From contig NZ_MSSW01000058.1 in assembly GCF_002150685.1 (NCBI RefSeq), positions 1-33,443 of the forward strand: a stretch of DNA of 33,443 bases, given 5' to 3'. Below are positions 11,001-19,274 of this stretch, piece by piece. Position 1 is the first letter of the stretch; each line of letters opens with the position of its first letter. The DNA is from Algoriphagus antarcticus (GTDB lineage Bacteria > Bacteroidota > Bacteroidia > Cytophagales > Cyclobacteriaceae). Both the position numbers and the translations under genes were made by a program. The notes under the pieces were generated by a model. It worked only from the letters and a program-made list of their open reading frames with translations. It was not told where the DNA came from and did no database searches.

Positions 11001-12017
11001 AAACGCATTTATTCAATCTGGGCTTCAGTGCTCGAAAACAGAAGGTTGAATTTGGACTCTGATTTTTTTCTATCCGGAGGACATTCTTTACTTGGGGTTA
11101 AGTTAATATCTTTGCTGGAGAAAGAATTTAATGCTTCTCTCACATTACTTACATTATTCCAGTGTCCCACGATCAGAGCCTTAGCTGCCCTTATTGCTGA
11201 AGAATCTAAAGACGCTACTTCTGACTCTTTAGTATTGATAAAAAATGGATCACCTACCAAAGTATTGTGTTTTGTGCATGGGGTCGGCCTTAATCCAATT
11301 GAGGTTAAAATGATTTCAGAGAATATGGATGAGGATCATACAATTTACGGATTACAATCACCTGCTATTTCTGGCAATGCAAAGCCTATTCAAACTATAC
11401 CTGAGATGGCTAGCCATTACATCAATGAATTGGAAAAGAATTCCATCAATGGCCCATTTAATTTAATAGGTAATTCTATAGGCGGTTTAATAGTCTATGA
11501 AATGGCTCGACAATTAAAAGCTGACAATAAAAGTGTAGGATTTGTGGGTATGATTGATACAATAGCGCTTAGCTATTATGAAATGCCTCAAGATCTTGGA
11601 AGTAGATTAAGTAGATCAATAAAGAAACTGAGATTTGAGTTTCAATTCTTACTTGATGATCCATCGTATTACCTGAACCACAGAGCAAGATATTTGCTGG
11701 AAAAATGGAGTCAATTTAAGGGACAAGAAACGGATATTATTGACCTTTCAAGCAGGATTGAAGAAATAGAGCTGGTTAATAGAAATGCTTGGGCGTGCTA
11801 TAGAATAGAACCAACAGATGTTGATATTACCTTGTTTTTAGCAGAAAGAAAGACGTTTTATGTGGATGATTTTGAAACTTTAGGTTGGAATAAATATGCG
11901 CGTAGAGTAGAAAGGTTAATTATGCCAGGAGAGCATTCTAATATGTTAAAGCCACCGCATGGAAAAGAATTTACAAGAATTCTTCAAGAAAAATTAAATA
12001 AATTAGAAGTGCAATAA
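8028..12017 (+). CDS. Non-ribosomal peptide synthetase, C-A-PCP-TE (terminal module)
   Basis: 1329 residues, one condensing module plus release. The condensation domain (about 5-435) has the catalytic HHIIFDG, with H143 as the active histidine. The adenylation domain (about 480-970) has YTSGSTGNPKG at 622-632, SFDMATFEI with D668, MYGPTETT and the A10 lysine K961 in SGKIDR. The PCP carries S1020 in SGGHSLLG. The C-terminal alpha/beta-hydrolase thioesterase (about 1090-1320) has a plausible triad: S1150 in GNSIGG, D1177 in MIDT and H1303 in GEHSNM. Asn before the nucleophile is less common than His or Tyr. The module should condense the aminoacyl-ketide from the preceding hybrid synthase with a second amino acid and release it by hydrolysis or cyclisation. 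There is no epimerase or methyltransferase. The gene is 40 bases after the hybrid synthase and 31 before the Wza-like gene, so co-transcription is likely. Neither adenylation pocket matches a specificity code I can name with confidence. Confidence 0.94.
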   Translation: MEGVKISKTFPSTPSQMEIWLQCRLGGKEATMAYNESFSNELYGNLKADCMKEALEILVDRHEGMRAVFSSDGTQINILESIKLPYTYNDISDYTEEEKTLFIGKHSVKPAYYEFDLEKGPLFLFEITKISDTEHRITYTAHHIIFDGWSNVLFSSHLGLVYGQLSEGKDVFLPKLHKMSDYVVKLQHFSKSEEYRKNRDFWLKKLSNPIPHLDLPIDFERPSVRDLRVKQLKYMASPGLIVQAKKFGVSRQVSIHLLLLTVYELFLSQWTNNSEVVIGLPRAGQPAMDSVNMIGHSVFLLPVRAHVDLELTFDEYLQERSKAFQEVLEHGTISFGELLQGLKLKRDLSRVPLLPVTFNNNIGLERRINFGNLERILVTNPKAFGNFEILIDLFGTIQKASYEWTYNLSLFKNETILEAAAKYDRLIKHLIESPSLKLKAIKSIFEEVETTEIALTDEPKVSDIVTPVKKAIPIAVEMFQNASSNFSEKVAITTNDKSITYKELNEKSNQFASLLRDKGVKPGDYVGIYLERSNATIIAVMAVLKAGAAYLPIDVEIPVDRVIYMLQNSHAKCFITDQKAFESGVLAEKKIVFDEAIDASGHFSTENDPVMTSLDNPMYIIYTSGSTGNPKGVILTHKNLNYLIKESIRDLDYKTDDVLLGVTSVSFDMATFEILLPYLFGATLYMLDKHQRKDPKYILRILESREMTKMFATPTHWQMMVNSGWDTPLPGLTAICAGEPLKKSLVDQLAPFTKEIFNMYGPTETTVFTNLKKIDPSENHIGIGKEVSGTKIYFVDKSGKLITQPNISGEIWIGGDGVGKAYLGMEELSAEQFIMNPFESIPERLYRSGDLGYRLPNGDIQCEGRLDYQVKIRGHRIELGEIEQRILQSDEVSNAVVDTDDSHGFVSLIAYVALKKGLNGSLDFHDFVEHLRERLSACLPEYMVPSDFRHVDEFKMTTSGKIDRKQLSKTHSKLNSAFSGTVQTDGFTPLEKRIYSIWASVLENRRLNLDSDFFLSGGHSLLGVKLISLLEKEFNASLTLLTLFQCPTIRALAALIAEESKDATSDSLVLIKNGSPTKVLCFVHGVGLNPIEVKMISENMDEDHTIYGLQSPAISGNAKPIQTIPEMASHYINELEKNSINGPFNLIGNSIGGLIVYEMARQLKADNKSVGFVGMIDTIALSYYEMPQDLGSRLSRSIKKLRFEFQFLLDDPSYYLNHRARYLLEKWSQFKGQETDIIDLSSRIEEIELVNRNAWACYRIEPTDVDITLFLAERKTFYVDDFETLGWNKYARRVERLIMPGEHSNMLKPPHGKEFTRILQEKLNKLEVQ

Positions 12018-12048
12018 TTGAAATTTATAAATGTCTTAGTTTTTCTCA

Positions 12049-12873
12049 ATGAAATCAATCAGAGTAATGTATAATATAAAAATAAATGGCAGAGTATGGG
12101 TTTTGTCAATAGTGTTAATTGGTATGTTAATGAGTTCTTGTGCAAAAAGAAGTCTGACATATTTTAAGGATATTGGTGATCAACAAGATTTTGTAATGAA
12201 GGAAGGTTTATTTGAAGAACCGAAGATAGTAACAGGGGATCTACTAGATATTAAAGTAAGTACTCAGAATCCCGAGTCAAATTTGTTGTTCAATTATGGT
12301 GTAGTCTCTGCGGATAGAAGAGGTGAGGCTCAGATTAGTCAAGACCCATTAGTACGAGGATATATGGTTGATCCCGATGGGAATATTGACTTTCCTACAC
12401 TTGGAACTATCAAAATTGCGGGAAAGACTAAAGAAGAGGCAAAAAGCTTCCTAAAAAAGGAATTGTCCAATTTGGTAATGGAACCTAAAATAGAGATAAG
12501 GTATTTAAATTTTACGGTAACAGTTATTGGTGAGGTTAATAGACCCTCTTCTTTTGTTGTGCCTACTGAGCGCATCAGCATACTGGAAGCACTTGGCATG
12601 GCTGGAGATATGACAGCTTACGCATTAAGAGAAAATGTACTATTAATAAGAGAGACCTCAGAAGGAAAGGTAATTCATCGATTTGATATTGGAGAAAAAG
12701 AGATTCTTACCTCTCCATATTACTACTTGAAACAAAATGATGTGATTTATGTGGAAGCTGATAAAAAGAAGCTTAGTCAAGCTAATGTCAACCCAACGAC
12801 AATAGCCACCTTTTCCATATTGTCTACCCTTGTAGTAGGAATAATGTTTAATTTTAATGAACTATTTCGTTAA
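12049..12873 (+). CDS. Polysaccharide export outer-membrane lipoprotein (Wza/BexD family)
   Basis: 274 residues. The N-terminus is a lipoprotein signal: positive residues, a hydrophobic stretch and the lipobox LMSSC with Cys31 as the lipidated residue. Met7 is an alternative start and would also give a normal signal. A Poly_export (PES) domain begins around the VTGDLLDIKVS segment and contains the typical VDPDGNIDFPTLGTIKIAG stretch. An SLBB-type region follows, with VTVIGEVNRP and SILEALGMAG. The C-terminus ends in a hydrophobic helix (about 247-264), as expected for an outer-membrane-spanning helix in Wza-like proteins. It would form the outer-membrane channel for the polysaccharide and work with the co-polymerase encoded 57 bases downstream. 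It is shorter than E. coli Wza (about 380 residues), which is usual for Bacteroidota members. Confidence 0.93.
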   Translation: MKSIRVMYNIKINGRVWVLSIVLIGMLMSSCAKRSLTYFKDIGDQQDFVMKEGLFEEPKIVTGDLLDIKVSTQNPESNLLFNYGVVSADRRGEAQISQDPLVRGYMVDPDGNIDFPTLGTIKIAGKTKEEAKSFLKKELSNLVMEPKIEIRYLNFTVTVIGEVNRPSSFVVPTERISILEALGMAGDMTAYALRENVLLIRETSEGKVIHRFDIGEKEILTSPYYYLKQNDVIYVEADKKKLSQANVNPTTIATFSILSTLVVGIMFNFNELFR

Positions 12874-12929
12874 TTGATTTCGTTTTCACTTAAGTTCAGT
12901 CTCGTTTTGATAAATTTCTACAGTTTGAT

Positions 12930-15257
12930 ATGAAACTTTCTAATATATTTATTGAGGACACTCCAAATGCTCCATTTAGTGGAATGGATGTGAAATCTAA
13001 ATTAAATAAGCTATTTAAAGTATGGCCTTTATTCTTGTTGTCCTTTGCATTAGTTTTGACCGGTGTATGGACTTATGTCTATTATGCTGTTCCAAATTAT
13101 GCAGTTAATAGTAGTATAATGGTTAAGGACGTTACCAAAGGAGCTAATTTTCTAGAAAATCCCATATTTGAAGGATTAAATGAATTTAAATCCTCAAATA
13201 CAGTCGATAATGAAATGGATGTTATCCAATCAGGTATATTGATGAGAGATGTAGTTCGAGATCTTAACTTATATAATGATTATTTTGCTATAAATTCTGT
13301 TAAACGAAAATCTGCTATATTTTATAAAGATCTTCCCTTCACATTAGAGAAAATGGAAATTTTTACTCTTAATCCAAAAGATTCAAAAGAGAAAAAATCT
13401 ATGCTTGTAAAGGAATTCCATGAAACTTACATTGTCGCTGAAATCAACGATGAGTTAATACAAATTGATATTGATAAATTGGTTAAAACTAAATACGCAA
13501 GTTTTGTTTTTTCATATACTAATCAACCATCATTGGGTGTCCTTGAAAACCCTATTCTCGTAAATTTTGTAAGCCCTGATGAATTGGCGGGTAAGTTTGC
13601 TTCAAACCTTAACGCGGAAACAAAGGATAAGCAATCTAGTATATTGTATATTTCTTTACTTGAAACAGTTCCGCAGCGTGGTGTTATGGTTCTAGATAAA
13701 TTAATAGAGATTTACAATGCGCAGATGGCAGAAGATAAAAAGGAAGTTGCAAGGAAATCTTTAGATTTTCTAAATAGCCAAATATCCCTAACTCTATCAG
13801 AACTTAATGATATGGAAAAGGGGATAGAGACATTCAAAAATTCCAAAAATGTGGTAGATGTCCAAACTGACACTAAAGTTTATCAAGAGAATTATATACG
13901 AAATAATCGTGAAATTTCTGATTTAGAAAATCAGATAGATATTTATAATAATGTAGAATCGGTTGTTTCTCAAGAAACCGATGGAGATATTTCCGGGCTT
14001 AGTTCTTTAATTAAATCTGATCCTTATTTGTCGTCAATGATGACCGATTATCAAGATTCGAAAGCTAAAATTTCTGAGTATGAGAAGTCTATCATGCCTG
14101 ATAATCCATTGATGATTAAACAAAAATCTCTTCTGAATTCTGCAAGAAAGAATATCATTAATCATATAGCTATTAATTTAAAACAACTTGAAATTACACT
14201 TCAAAATTTGACCAACGAAAATGCTCAATTCCAAAATAAGTCGAATTCTGCTCCTCAATTGGAACGACAGTATGAAGCTATAAGTAGAGATGTGGAGGTT
14301 AAAAAGGATCATTATCTTTATTTAATAAAGAAAAAAGAGGAAACATCTCTGTTCATAGCCTCTGTGCCGTCCAATCAAGCTAAGGTTATTGAAAGTGCTT
14401 CCTTTAGCTTCATTCCATCCAAACCTTATCCTCCTGTACTTTATATTGCAGGGATCTTTTTTGCATTCACTGTCCCTTTTGCTTATGTTTTCGGGGGTTC
14501 ACTGCTAAGCGACAAAATTGTGGTTCGTTCTGATCTGTCCAGTATATCCCAGATCGATGTGCTAGGTGAGATTTCATTTATGAAACATGAGGAACCATTC
14601 GTAATCAATTACAAAAATAACACGCCGATATCTGAACAGTTCAGATTGATTAGATCTAATTTCAATTACAAATTGGATACTAGTATTTGCAAGGTAGTAC
14701 TGGTGACTTCATCAATCTCCGGAGAAGGAAAAACTTTCTTTGCCATAAATTTCGCGAAATCATTGTCAATGGTTGGGAAAAAGGTTGCATTGTTAGAATA
14801 TGATTTGAGGAAGAAAGGTCTAAGAGAAGATTTGAAATTTGAATCTGGGAGGGGAATATCAAATTATTTAACATCCAATGATTTCAGTTTACAGGACTTA
14901 ATGATTTCTGGAAATGAGGTTAATGGAATTACTGTGTACCAAGTGGGAAAGATAGCAGAGAATCCTTCTGAAATTATGTATTCAAATAAAAATTCGGATT
15001 TTATCAACAAACTTAAGGAGGAATTTGACTATATAGTAATTGATACAGCACCAATTGGTTTAGTTTCTGATGCTTTGGCTTTAAGCGAGATTGTTGACTA
15101 CTCCATCTTTATAGTTAGGTATGATTACACTACCAAAAAGAACTTAGGTTTCTTTGAAGATATTCTTAAATCAAATCGACTAAAGAACCCAATGATTGTT
15201 ATTAACGGCTCAAAAAATAGTCTTAATTACGCGTATGGGAATTATAGTCATTCTTAA
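12930..15257 (+). CDS. Polysaccharide co-polymerase with cytoplasmic BY-type tyrosine autokinase (Wzc/GumC-like)
   Basis: 775 residues. A first membrane helix (about 31-54) and a second (about 505-528) bracket a large periplasmic region rich in predicted coiled coil, the standard Wzz/PCP-2a layout. The cytoplasmic ATPase has Walker A GEGKT (598-602, K601) in SSISGEGKTFFAINFA, a Walker A' segment ALLEYDLRKKG with D625, and Walker B YIVIDTAP with D705. The C-terminal tail holds a small tyrosine cluster (LNYAYGNYSHS) that would be the autophosphorylation site. The Walker A' segment has Glu-Tyr-Asp where many homologues have Asp-x-Asp. It should control polymer length and couple inner-membrane polymerisation to the outer-membrane channel, with the Wza-like neighbour as its partner. 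Confidence 0.93.
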   Translation: MKLSNIFIEDTPNAPFSGMDVKSKLNKLFKVWPLFLLSFALVLTGVWTYVYYAVPNYAVNSSIMVKDVTKGANFLENPIFEGLNEFKSSNTVDNEMDVIQSGILMRDVVRDLNLYNDYFAINSVKRKSAIFYKDLPFTLEKMEIFTLNPKDSKEKKSMLVKEFHETYIVAEINDELIQIDIDKLVKTKYASFVFSYTNQPSLGVLENPILVNFVSPDELAGKFASNLNAETKDKQSSILYISLLETVPQRGVMVLDKLIEIYNAQMAEDKKEVARKSLDFLNSQISLTLSELNDMEKGIETFKNSKNVVDVQTDTKVYQENYIRNNREISDLENQIDIYNNVESVVSQETDGDISGLSSLIKSDPYLSSMMTDYQDSKAKISEYEKSIMPDNPLMIKQKSLLNSARKNIINHIAINLKQLEITLQNLTNENAQFQNKSNSAPQLERQYEAISRDVEVKKDHYLYLIKKKEETSLFIASVPSNQAKVIESASFSFIPSKPYPPVLYIAGIFFAFTVPFAYVFGGSLLSDKIVVRSDLSSISQIDVLGEISFMKHEEPFVINYKNNTPISEQFRLIRSNFNYKLDTSICKVVLVTSSISGEGKTFFAINFAKSLSMVGKKVALLEYDLRKKGLREDLKFESGRGISNYLTSNDFSLQDLMISGNEVNGITVYQVGKIAENPSEIMYSNKNSDFINKLKEEFDYIVIDTAPIGLVSDALALSEIVDYSIFIVRYDYTTKKNLGFFEDILKSNRLKNPMIVINGSKNSLNYAYGNYSHS

Positions 15258-15280
15258 TCTCTGTTATTGTTAATTCTATT

Positions 15281-16648
15281 ATGAATTTTAGTTTAGCCCT
15301 AAAGGGGTTTCTTAATCAAGGAAATGCCAGAACTTTAGCTGCCAAAAAGAACGTTATAGGTAGCTTCATGGTAAAAATCATTAGCATGGCTATATCTTTT
15401 GTAATTGTTCCGCTTACTATTAATTTTATCAACCCTACTCAATATGGGATCTGGTTGACATTGACTTCAATGGTTGGATGGGTTTCTCTTTTCGATGTTG
15501 GTTTAACCCAAGGCTTGAGAAATAAATTTGCTGAGGCTTTGGCAAAACATGACATTCATCTTGCTAGGATTTATGTGAGTACAACATACTTTTATATTTC
15601 AATTTTATTTACAGCCGTTTGGGCTGTTCTTGTTGTAGCTAATAGTTTTGTGGATTGGAGCTCAATTATCAATGTGCCAATAGTGATGGATTCAGAGATA
15701 AGGATGTTGACTTCCATAATTATTACATATTTCTGTCTACAATTCATTTTTCAGATAATTAAGACCATTCTAATTTCTGATCAAAAGTCTGCGAAAGCGT
15801 CTTTTATTGATTTGATAGGTCAGTCTTCCTCTTTGTTGATTATCTGGCTATTAACCGTGTTTACAGAAGGATCTCTGATTTTCCTGGGATTGGGGATAGG
15901 AGTTATGCCCGTTTTAGTTTTGATAATTGCTAATGTGTATTTGTTTTCAACTAGCTATAAAAAATTTGTTCCCAATTTTAAATTAGTTCAAAAGAAGTAT
16001 AGAAATAAACTCATGGGTTTGGGTTTGAAGTTTTTTATGTTGCAATTAGCTGCTATGATTCAATATAGTTCTTCTCTTTTTCTTATTGCAAGATATTTTA
16101 CTCCTGTAGATGTGACCGCCTATAATATTGCTTTTAAGTATTTTTTGATTCTACAAGGTGTCTTTATGATTATTCTCTCTCCTTTATGGAGCAGCAGCAC
16201 AGATGCTTATTTCTCTGGTGATTATGATTGGATTATACGAGCTGTAAAGAAGTATCTTTTAATATTGATTCCTTTTGTGTTCATTGGTTTAGTTATGTTG
16301 TTTTTTGCAGATCAGTTCTATGACTTTTGGTTAGGTAAAGGAGTAGTAAATATTGACTACAAAATCTCGATATTTAGCTTTTTATTCTTTCTTTCAGGTA
16401 TGTTCGCTAGTATATTTGTAAATGTTATCAATGGAATCGGAGCATTAAAAATACAATTTTACGTTTCAATAGTTACTTCAATGGGTTTTATAGCATTAGC
16501 TTTGGTTTTTATCTTAGTTTTTGATTTAGGCGTTTGGTCTATAATTCTTGCTTCTATAATTTCTAATGTTTATGGATACCTAATTGCACCAATTCAATTA
16601 TATAAAATATTAGTAGTAAGAAATATTAATAGTATTTGGTTTAAATAG
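15281..16648 (+). CDS. Polysaccharide flippase (Wzx/PST family, MOP superfamily)
   Basis: 455 residues with about twelve hydrophobic segments spread over the whole length. The N-terminal third has the family pattern of a positive loop, then NPTQYGIWLTL, LFDVGLTQGLRNKFAEALA, and a charged loop before the next helix. It would flip undecaprenyl-linked repeat units across the inner membrane. It sits 23 bases after the co-polymerase gene and just before the first glycosyltransferase, a normal place in a Wzx/Wzy locus. Assignment rests on topology plus the N-terminal motif; the substrate cannot be read from the sequence. A secondary possibility is that it also moves the product of the neighbouring synthases, but nothing in the sequence demands that. 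Confidence 0.9.
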   Translation: MNFSLALKGFLNQGNARTLAAKKNVIGSFMVKIISMAISFVIVPLTINFINPTQYGIWLTLTSMVGWVSLFDVGLTQGLRNKFAEALAKHDIHLARIYVSTTYFYISILFTAVWAVLVVANSFVDWSSIINVPIVMDSEIRMLTSIIITYFCLQFIFQIIKTILISDQKSAKASFIDLIGQSSSLLIIWLLTVFTEGSLIFLGLGIGVMPVLVLIIANVYLFSTSYKKFVPNFKLVQKKYRNKLMGLGLKFFMLQLAAMIQYSSSLFLIARYFTPVDVTAYNIAFKYFLILQGVFMIILSPLWSSSTDAYFSGDYDWIIRAVKKYLLILIPFVFIGLVMLFFADQFYDFWLGKGVVNIDYKISIFSFLFFLSGMFASIFVNVINGIGALKIQFYVSIVTSMGFIALALVFILVFDLGVWSIILASIISNVYGYLIAPIQLYKILVVRNINSIWFK

Positions 16649-16710
16649 TATTTATTTCCTGTTAGTTGTTATATTTATTAAAATTAAATATTTATTTGTT
16701 TTAATTTACA

Positions 16711-17925
16711 ATGTATAAAGTTGTTCAAATTCAGTTATTTGATAAATCAGCGGGTTCTTCTGCGCTACGCCTGCATAATGGGTTATCAAAATCTGATATC
16801 TATCGTTCTAATGGAATTTCATTATTTAAGGATGATATCACTAATGAGGGTTTCGAGTATCTCGGAAAATGGCCTCAGTTGATTGCTTATGCAAATAATT
16901 TTATTGAAAGGAAATTTTGTAGATATGACAGTAGTAAGTTTGGATTATACTCCTATCCTTTAATAGGTACCGATATTTCTAAGTTAAAATTAATTAGAGA
17001 TGCTGATGTCATTTATATTCACTGGGTACTACTGGGCTTTTTTGATTTCACCTCTTTTGAGAATATATTTAAGCTTAATAAGAAGGTTTTTATTGTGATG
17101 CATGATATGTGGTTTATGACTGGAGGTTGTCATCATGTTATGGATTGTAAATTGTATAAAGAAAATTGTCAGGCTTGCCCTATTTTTCCAGAAGACCCTT
17201 CTATTGCTTCTTCACAGCATGTTAAAAAGTATAAATTGATTTCTAAGTATGGGAATATGTTGGAATTTATTACTCCAAGTTTATGGCTTAAAAATCTTGC
17301 TTTGAAATCCAGCTTACTAAAAAATCAAAAAATCCATTTTATTCCTAATTATTTCGATTCACATCATTTTAAGGTGGATTCACAAAATGAAGCTAGAGCT
17401 TTGCTATCCATAGATCCAACAAAGTTAGTTGTTTGTTTTGGAGCTGTCAATATTTCAAGCATTTATAAAGGATGGAGTTTTTTAAAAAAGGCATTTATCC
17501 ATTTAAAGGAGATGTTTTCCTATGATCAACTAGAGGTTGTTATCTTTGGTAATGGAGATTTGGACGAATTTGAAAATTCAATTGATTTTAAGATTCATTA
17601 TTTAGGGTTCTTGAAAGATGAAAATAAAATTGCTTTGGCCTATAAAGTTTCTGATGTCTTTGTCATTCCCAGTATTTTAGATAATCAACCCACTACTATT
17701 GTTGAAAGTATGAATTGTGGAGTTCCAGTTGTAGGTTTTAATTTGTGTGGTATCCCTGAAATGATTCAGCATAAGAAAACTGGATACATTGCTGAAGCCT
17801 ATAATTCCTATGATTTAGCAAATGGTATACGATATTGCTTGAATCATGATCTAGATGTTAAGTTGATGGATGACTACAAACCTGGGAATGTATTGGCTGC
17901 ACATTATAAACTGTTAAATCCCTAA
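16711..17925 (+). CDS. Glycosyltransferase family 4, Cys-rich loop subfamily
   Basis: 404 residues. It carries the MHDMWFMTGGC segment (His131, Asp132, Cys140) followed by C146, C153 and C156 in CKLYKENCQACP. This cysteine pattern typifies a GT4 subgroup found in colanic-acid-like and other exopolysaccharide clusters. The C-terminal nucleotide-sugar-binding half has LDNQPTTIVESMNCGVPVVG, a D-x7-E version of the GT4 E-x7-E motif. It has no signal peptide, so it should act on lipid-linked sugar at the inner face of the inner membrane. Donor and acceptor are unknown; with manC upstream, GDP-mannose is a reasonable candidate. The stop codon shares a base with the next start (TAATG), implying translational coupling to the polymerase gene. 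Confidence 0.9.
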   Translation: MYKVVQIQLFDKSAGSSALRLHNGLSKSDIYRSNGISLFKDDITNEGFEYLGKWPQLIAYANNFIERKFCRYDSSKFGLYSYPLIGTDISKLKLIRDADVIYIHWVLLGFFDFTSFENIFKLNKKVFIVMHDMWFMTGGCHHVMDCKLYKENCQACPIFPEDPSIASSQHVKKYKLISKYGNMLEFITPSLWLKNLALKSSLLKNQKIHFIPNYFDSHHFKVDSQNEARALLSIDPTKLVVCFGAVNISSIYKGWSFLKKAFIHLKEMFSYDQLEVVIFGNGDLDEFENSIDFKIHYLGFLKDENKIALAYKVSDVFVIPSILDNQPTTIVESMNCGVPVVGFNLCGIPEMIQHKKTGYIAEAYNSYDLANGIRYCLNHDLDVKLMDDYKPGNVLAAHYKLLNP

Positions 17926-19274
17926 TGAAATTGATTTCCGAAAATTATACGATAGAAGATGTACAGGTAGGGAAAATTGGTTCTTATATTTTCCCAACTA
18001 ATTCCTATGCATTTTATATTTCACTTTTCTTTTTGTCTATGATAGGTTTGAGCTTTGGATATGTAATGGCTCTTACTACTTTTTCCTATACATTTGCTTT
18101 TCAAGGGATTGAACTTTTGAGTTATATCGTTCTAGTATTTTCTTTCACGGGTCTGGTTTCCGCTAGTTCTGATATTTCATATTTTAGAATTGTTGGATTG
18201 ATTTTCCTTCTTTGGCAACTAGTAATTTTAATTAGAGGTGATTACTCTGATATGAATTATTTTTTGTTTAAACAATTACTCTTTGATTTAAATTACGGTG
18301 GTATTATATATATGATACCTTTTCTGATTTTCTTTAAGTTTAATTTGTACTTAATTAAAAAGTTGTTTGATGCAATTGCTATTTTAGGTGTTATTTTTGT
18401 TATAAGTTCACTTTTTAATTTTGCAGTACTTTCAAGTGGGGATGTACGGGACCCTGTTAGTGTGATGACGGCGGAAATGTATTTTAAGTATTTTGCTATC
18501 TGTATTGGTATTCTCGCTTTAAATTTTAATTTGATTAGCAATAAATATAAATTCTTAGTTGTTTTTTTATTACTAGCAATTGTTGTTATGGCTATTTTTC
18601 GTGCACGAAGAGGGATGCTCTTTATGACAAGCCTTATTTCGTTCTTTGCTATTCTAAATTACTTTATTAATTCTAAAAAAAAATTCCATATTATTTTTTA
18701 TATTACATATTGTTTGATAGGAATTTTCCTAATATTGTTTTACACACTTGACTTAAACTTTAAAAATGTTGCCTTTTTCAATAACATAACGGAGCGTGGC
18801 CTGGAGGATACCAGGAGTTATGTCGAAAACTGTTTCTATGCTGATATGACTACAGACGATTGGATTTTCGGAAAAGGTTATAATGGAGGTTATGAATGCT
18901 CTGGGATAGACGATGAGATATTTAAAGGAGGAGTGAGGAGGGTTATTGAGACTGATTATCTTCAACTTATTCTTAGTGGTGGAATTATTAATTTATTATT
19001 ATTGTTTTGTATTATGATTCCTGCTATTGTTCTAGGATTATTTTATTCAAATAACAATTTAATAAAGACTTTTGCAATATGGATTTTTTGTTGGATGTTG
19101 TTTCTTTATCCATCCAATATGTATAGTATAAATATATACCATGTTTCTATATGGTTTAGCGCTGGCCTTTGCTACTCTAGACCATTAAGGTTATTACATA
19201 ATTCATTTATTAATGACTATTTCGTAACAGAATTTACCTTAAAATCTAATAATAAGGAGGAGGAAAATGTCTAA
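17925..19274 (+). CDS. Wzy-like O-antigen/exopolysaccharide polymerase
   Basis: 449 residues, strongly hydrophobic, with ten or more likely membrane helices and one larger hydrophilic loop (about residues 285-345), the arrangement expected of Wzy/WaaL-type proteins. A short basic segment RARRG at 226-230 follows a membrane helix, comparable to the arginine-bearing periplasmic loops of these enzymes. A GKGYNGG element precedes an acidic stretch and IETDYLQLILSGG, which resembles the usual end of the large loop in Wzy-like proteins. It should polymerise flipped repeat units in the periplasm. It overlaps the preceding glycosyltransferase stop by one base and the next glycosyltransferase start by eight bases. 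Wzy proteins share little sequence, so the call leans on topology and context. Confidence 0.82.
   Translation: MKLISENYTIEDVQVGKIGSYIFPTNSYAFYISLFFLSMIGLSFGYVMALTTFSYTFAFQGIELLSYIVLVFSFTGLVSASSDISYFRIVGLIFLLWQLVILIRGDYSDMNYFLFKQLLFDLNYGGIIYMIPFLIFFKFNLYLIKKLFDAIAILGVIFVISSLFNFAVLSSGDVRDPVSVMTAEMYFKYFAICIGILALNFNLISNKYKFLVVFLLLAIVVMAIFRARRGMLFMTSLISFFAILNYFINSKKKFHIIFYITYCLIGIFLILFYTLDLNFKNVAFFNNITERGLEDTRSYVENCFYADMTTDDWIFGKGYNGGYECSGIDDEIFKGGVRRVIETDYLQLILSGGIINLLLLFCIMIPAIVLGLFYSNNNLIKTFAIWIFCWMLFLYPSNMYSINIYHVSIWFSAGLCYSRPLRLLHNSFINDYFVTEFTLKSNNKEEENV
19254..19263 (+). promoter_or_regulatory. Strong Shine-Dalgarno-like sequence inside the wzy-like 3' end
   Basis: The bases AAGGAGGAGG sit a few bases ahead of the ATG at 19267. 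Elsewhere in this window starts are preceded by A/T-rich DNA without a Shine-Dalgarno match. Here the purine run also encodes Lys-Glu-Glu-Glu near the polymerase C-terminus, so it may be coincidence. It supports the chosen overlapping start of the next gene. Confidence 0.5.
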
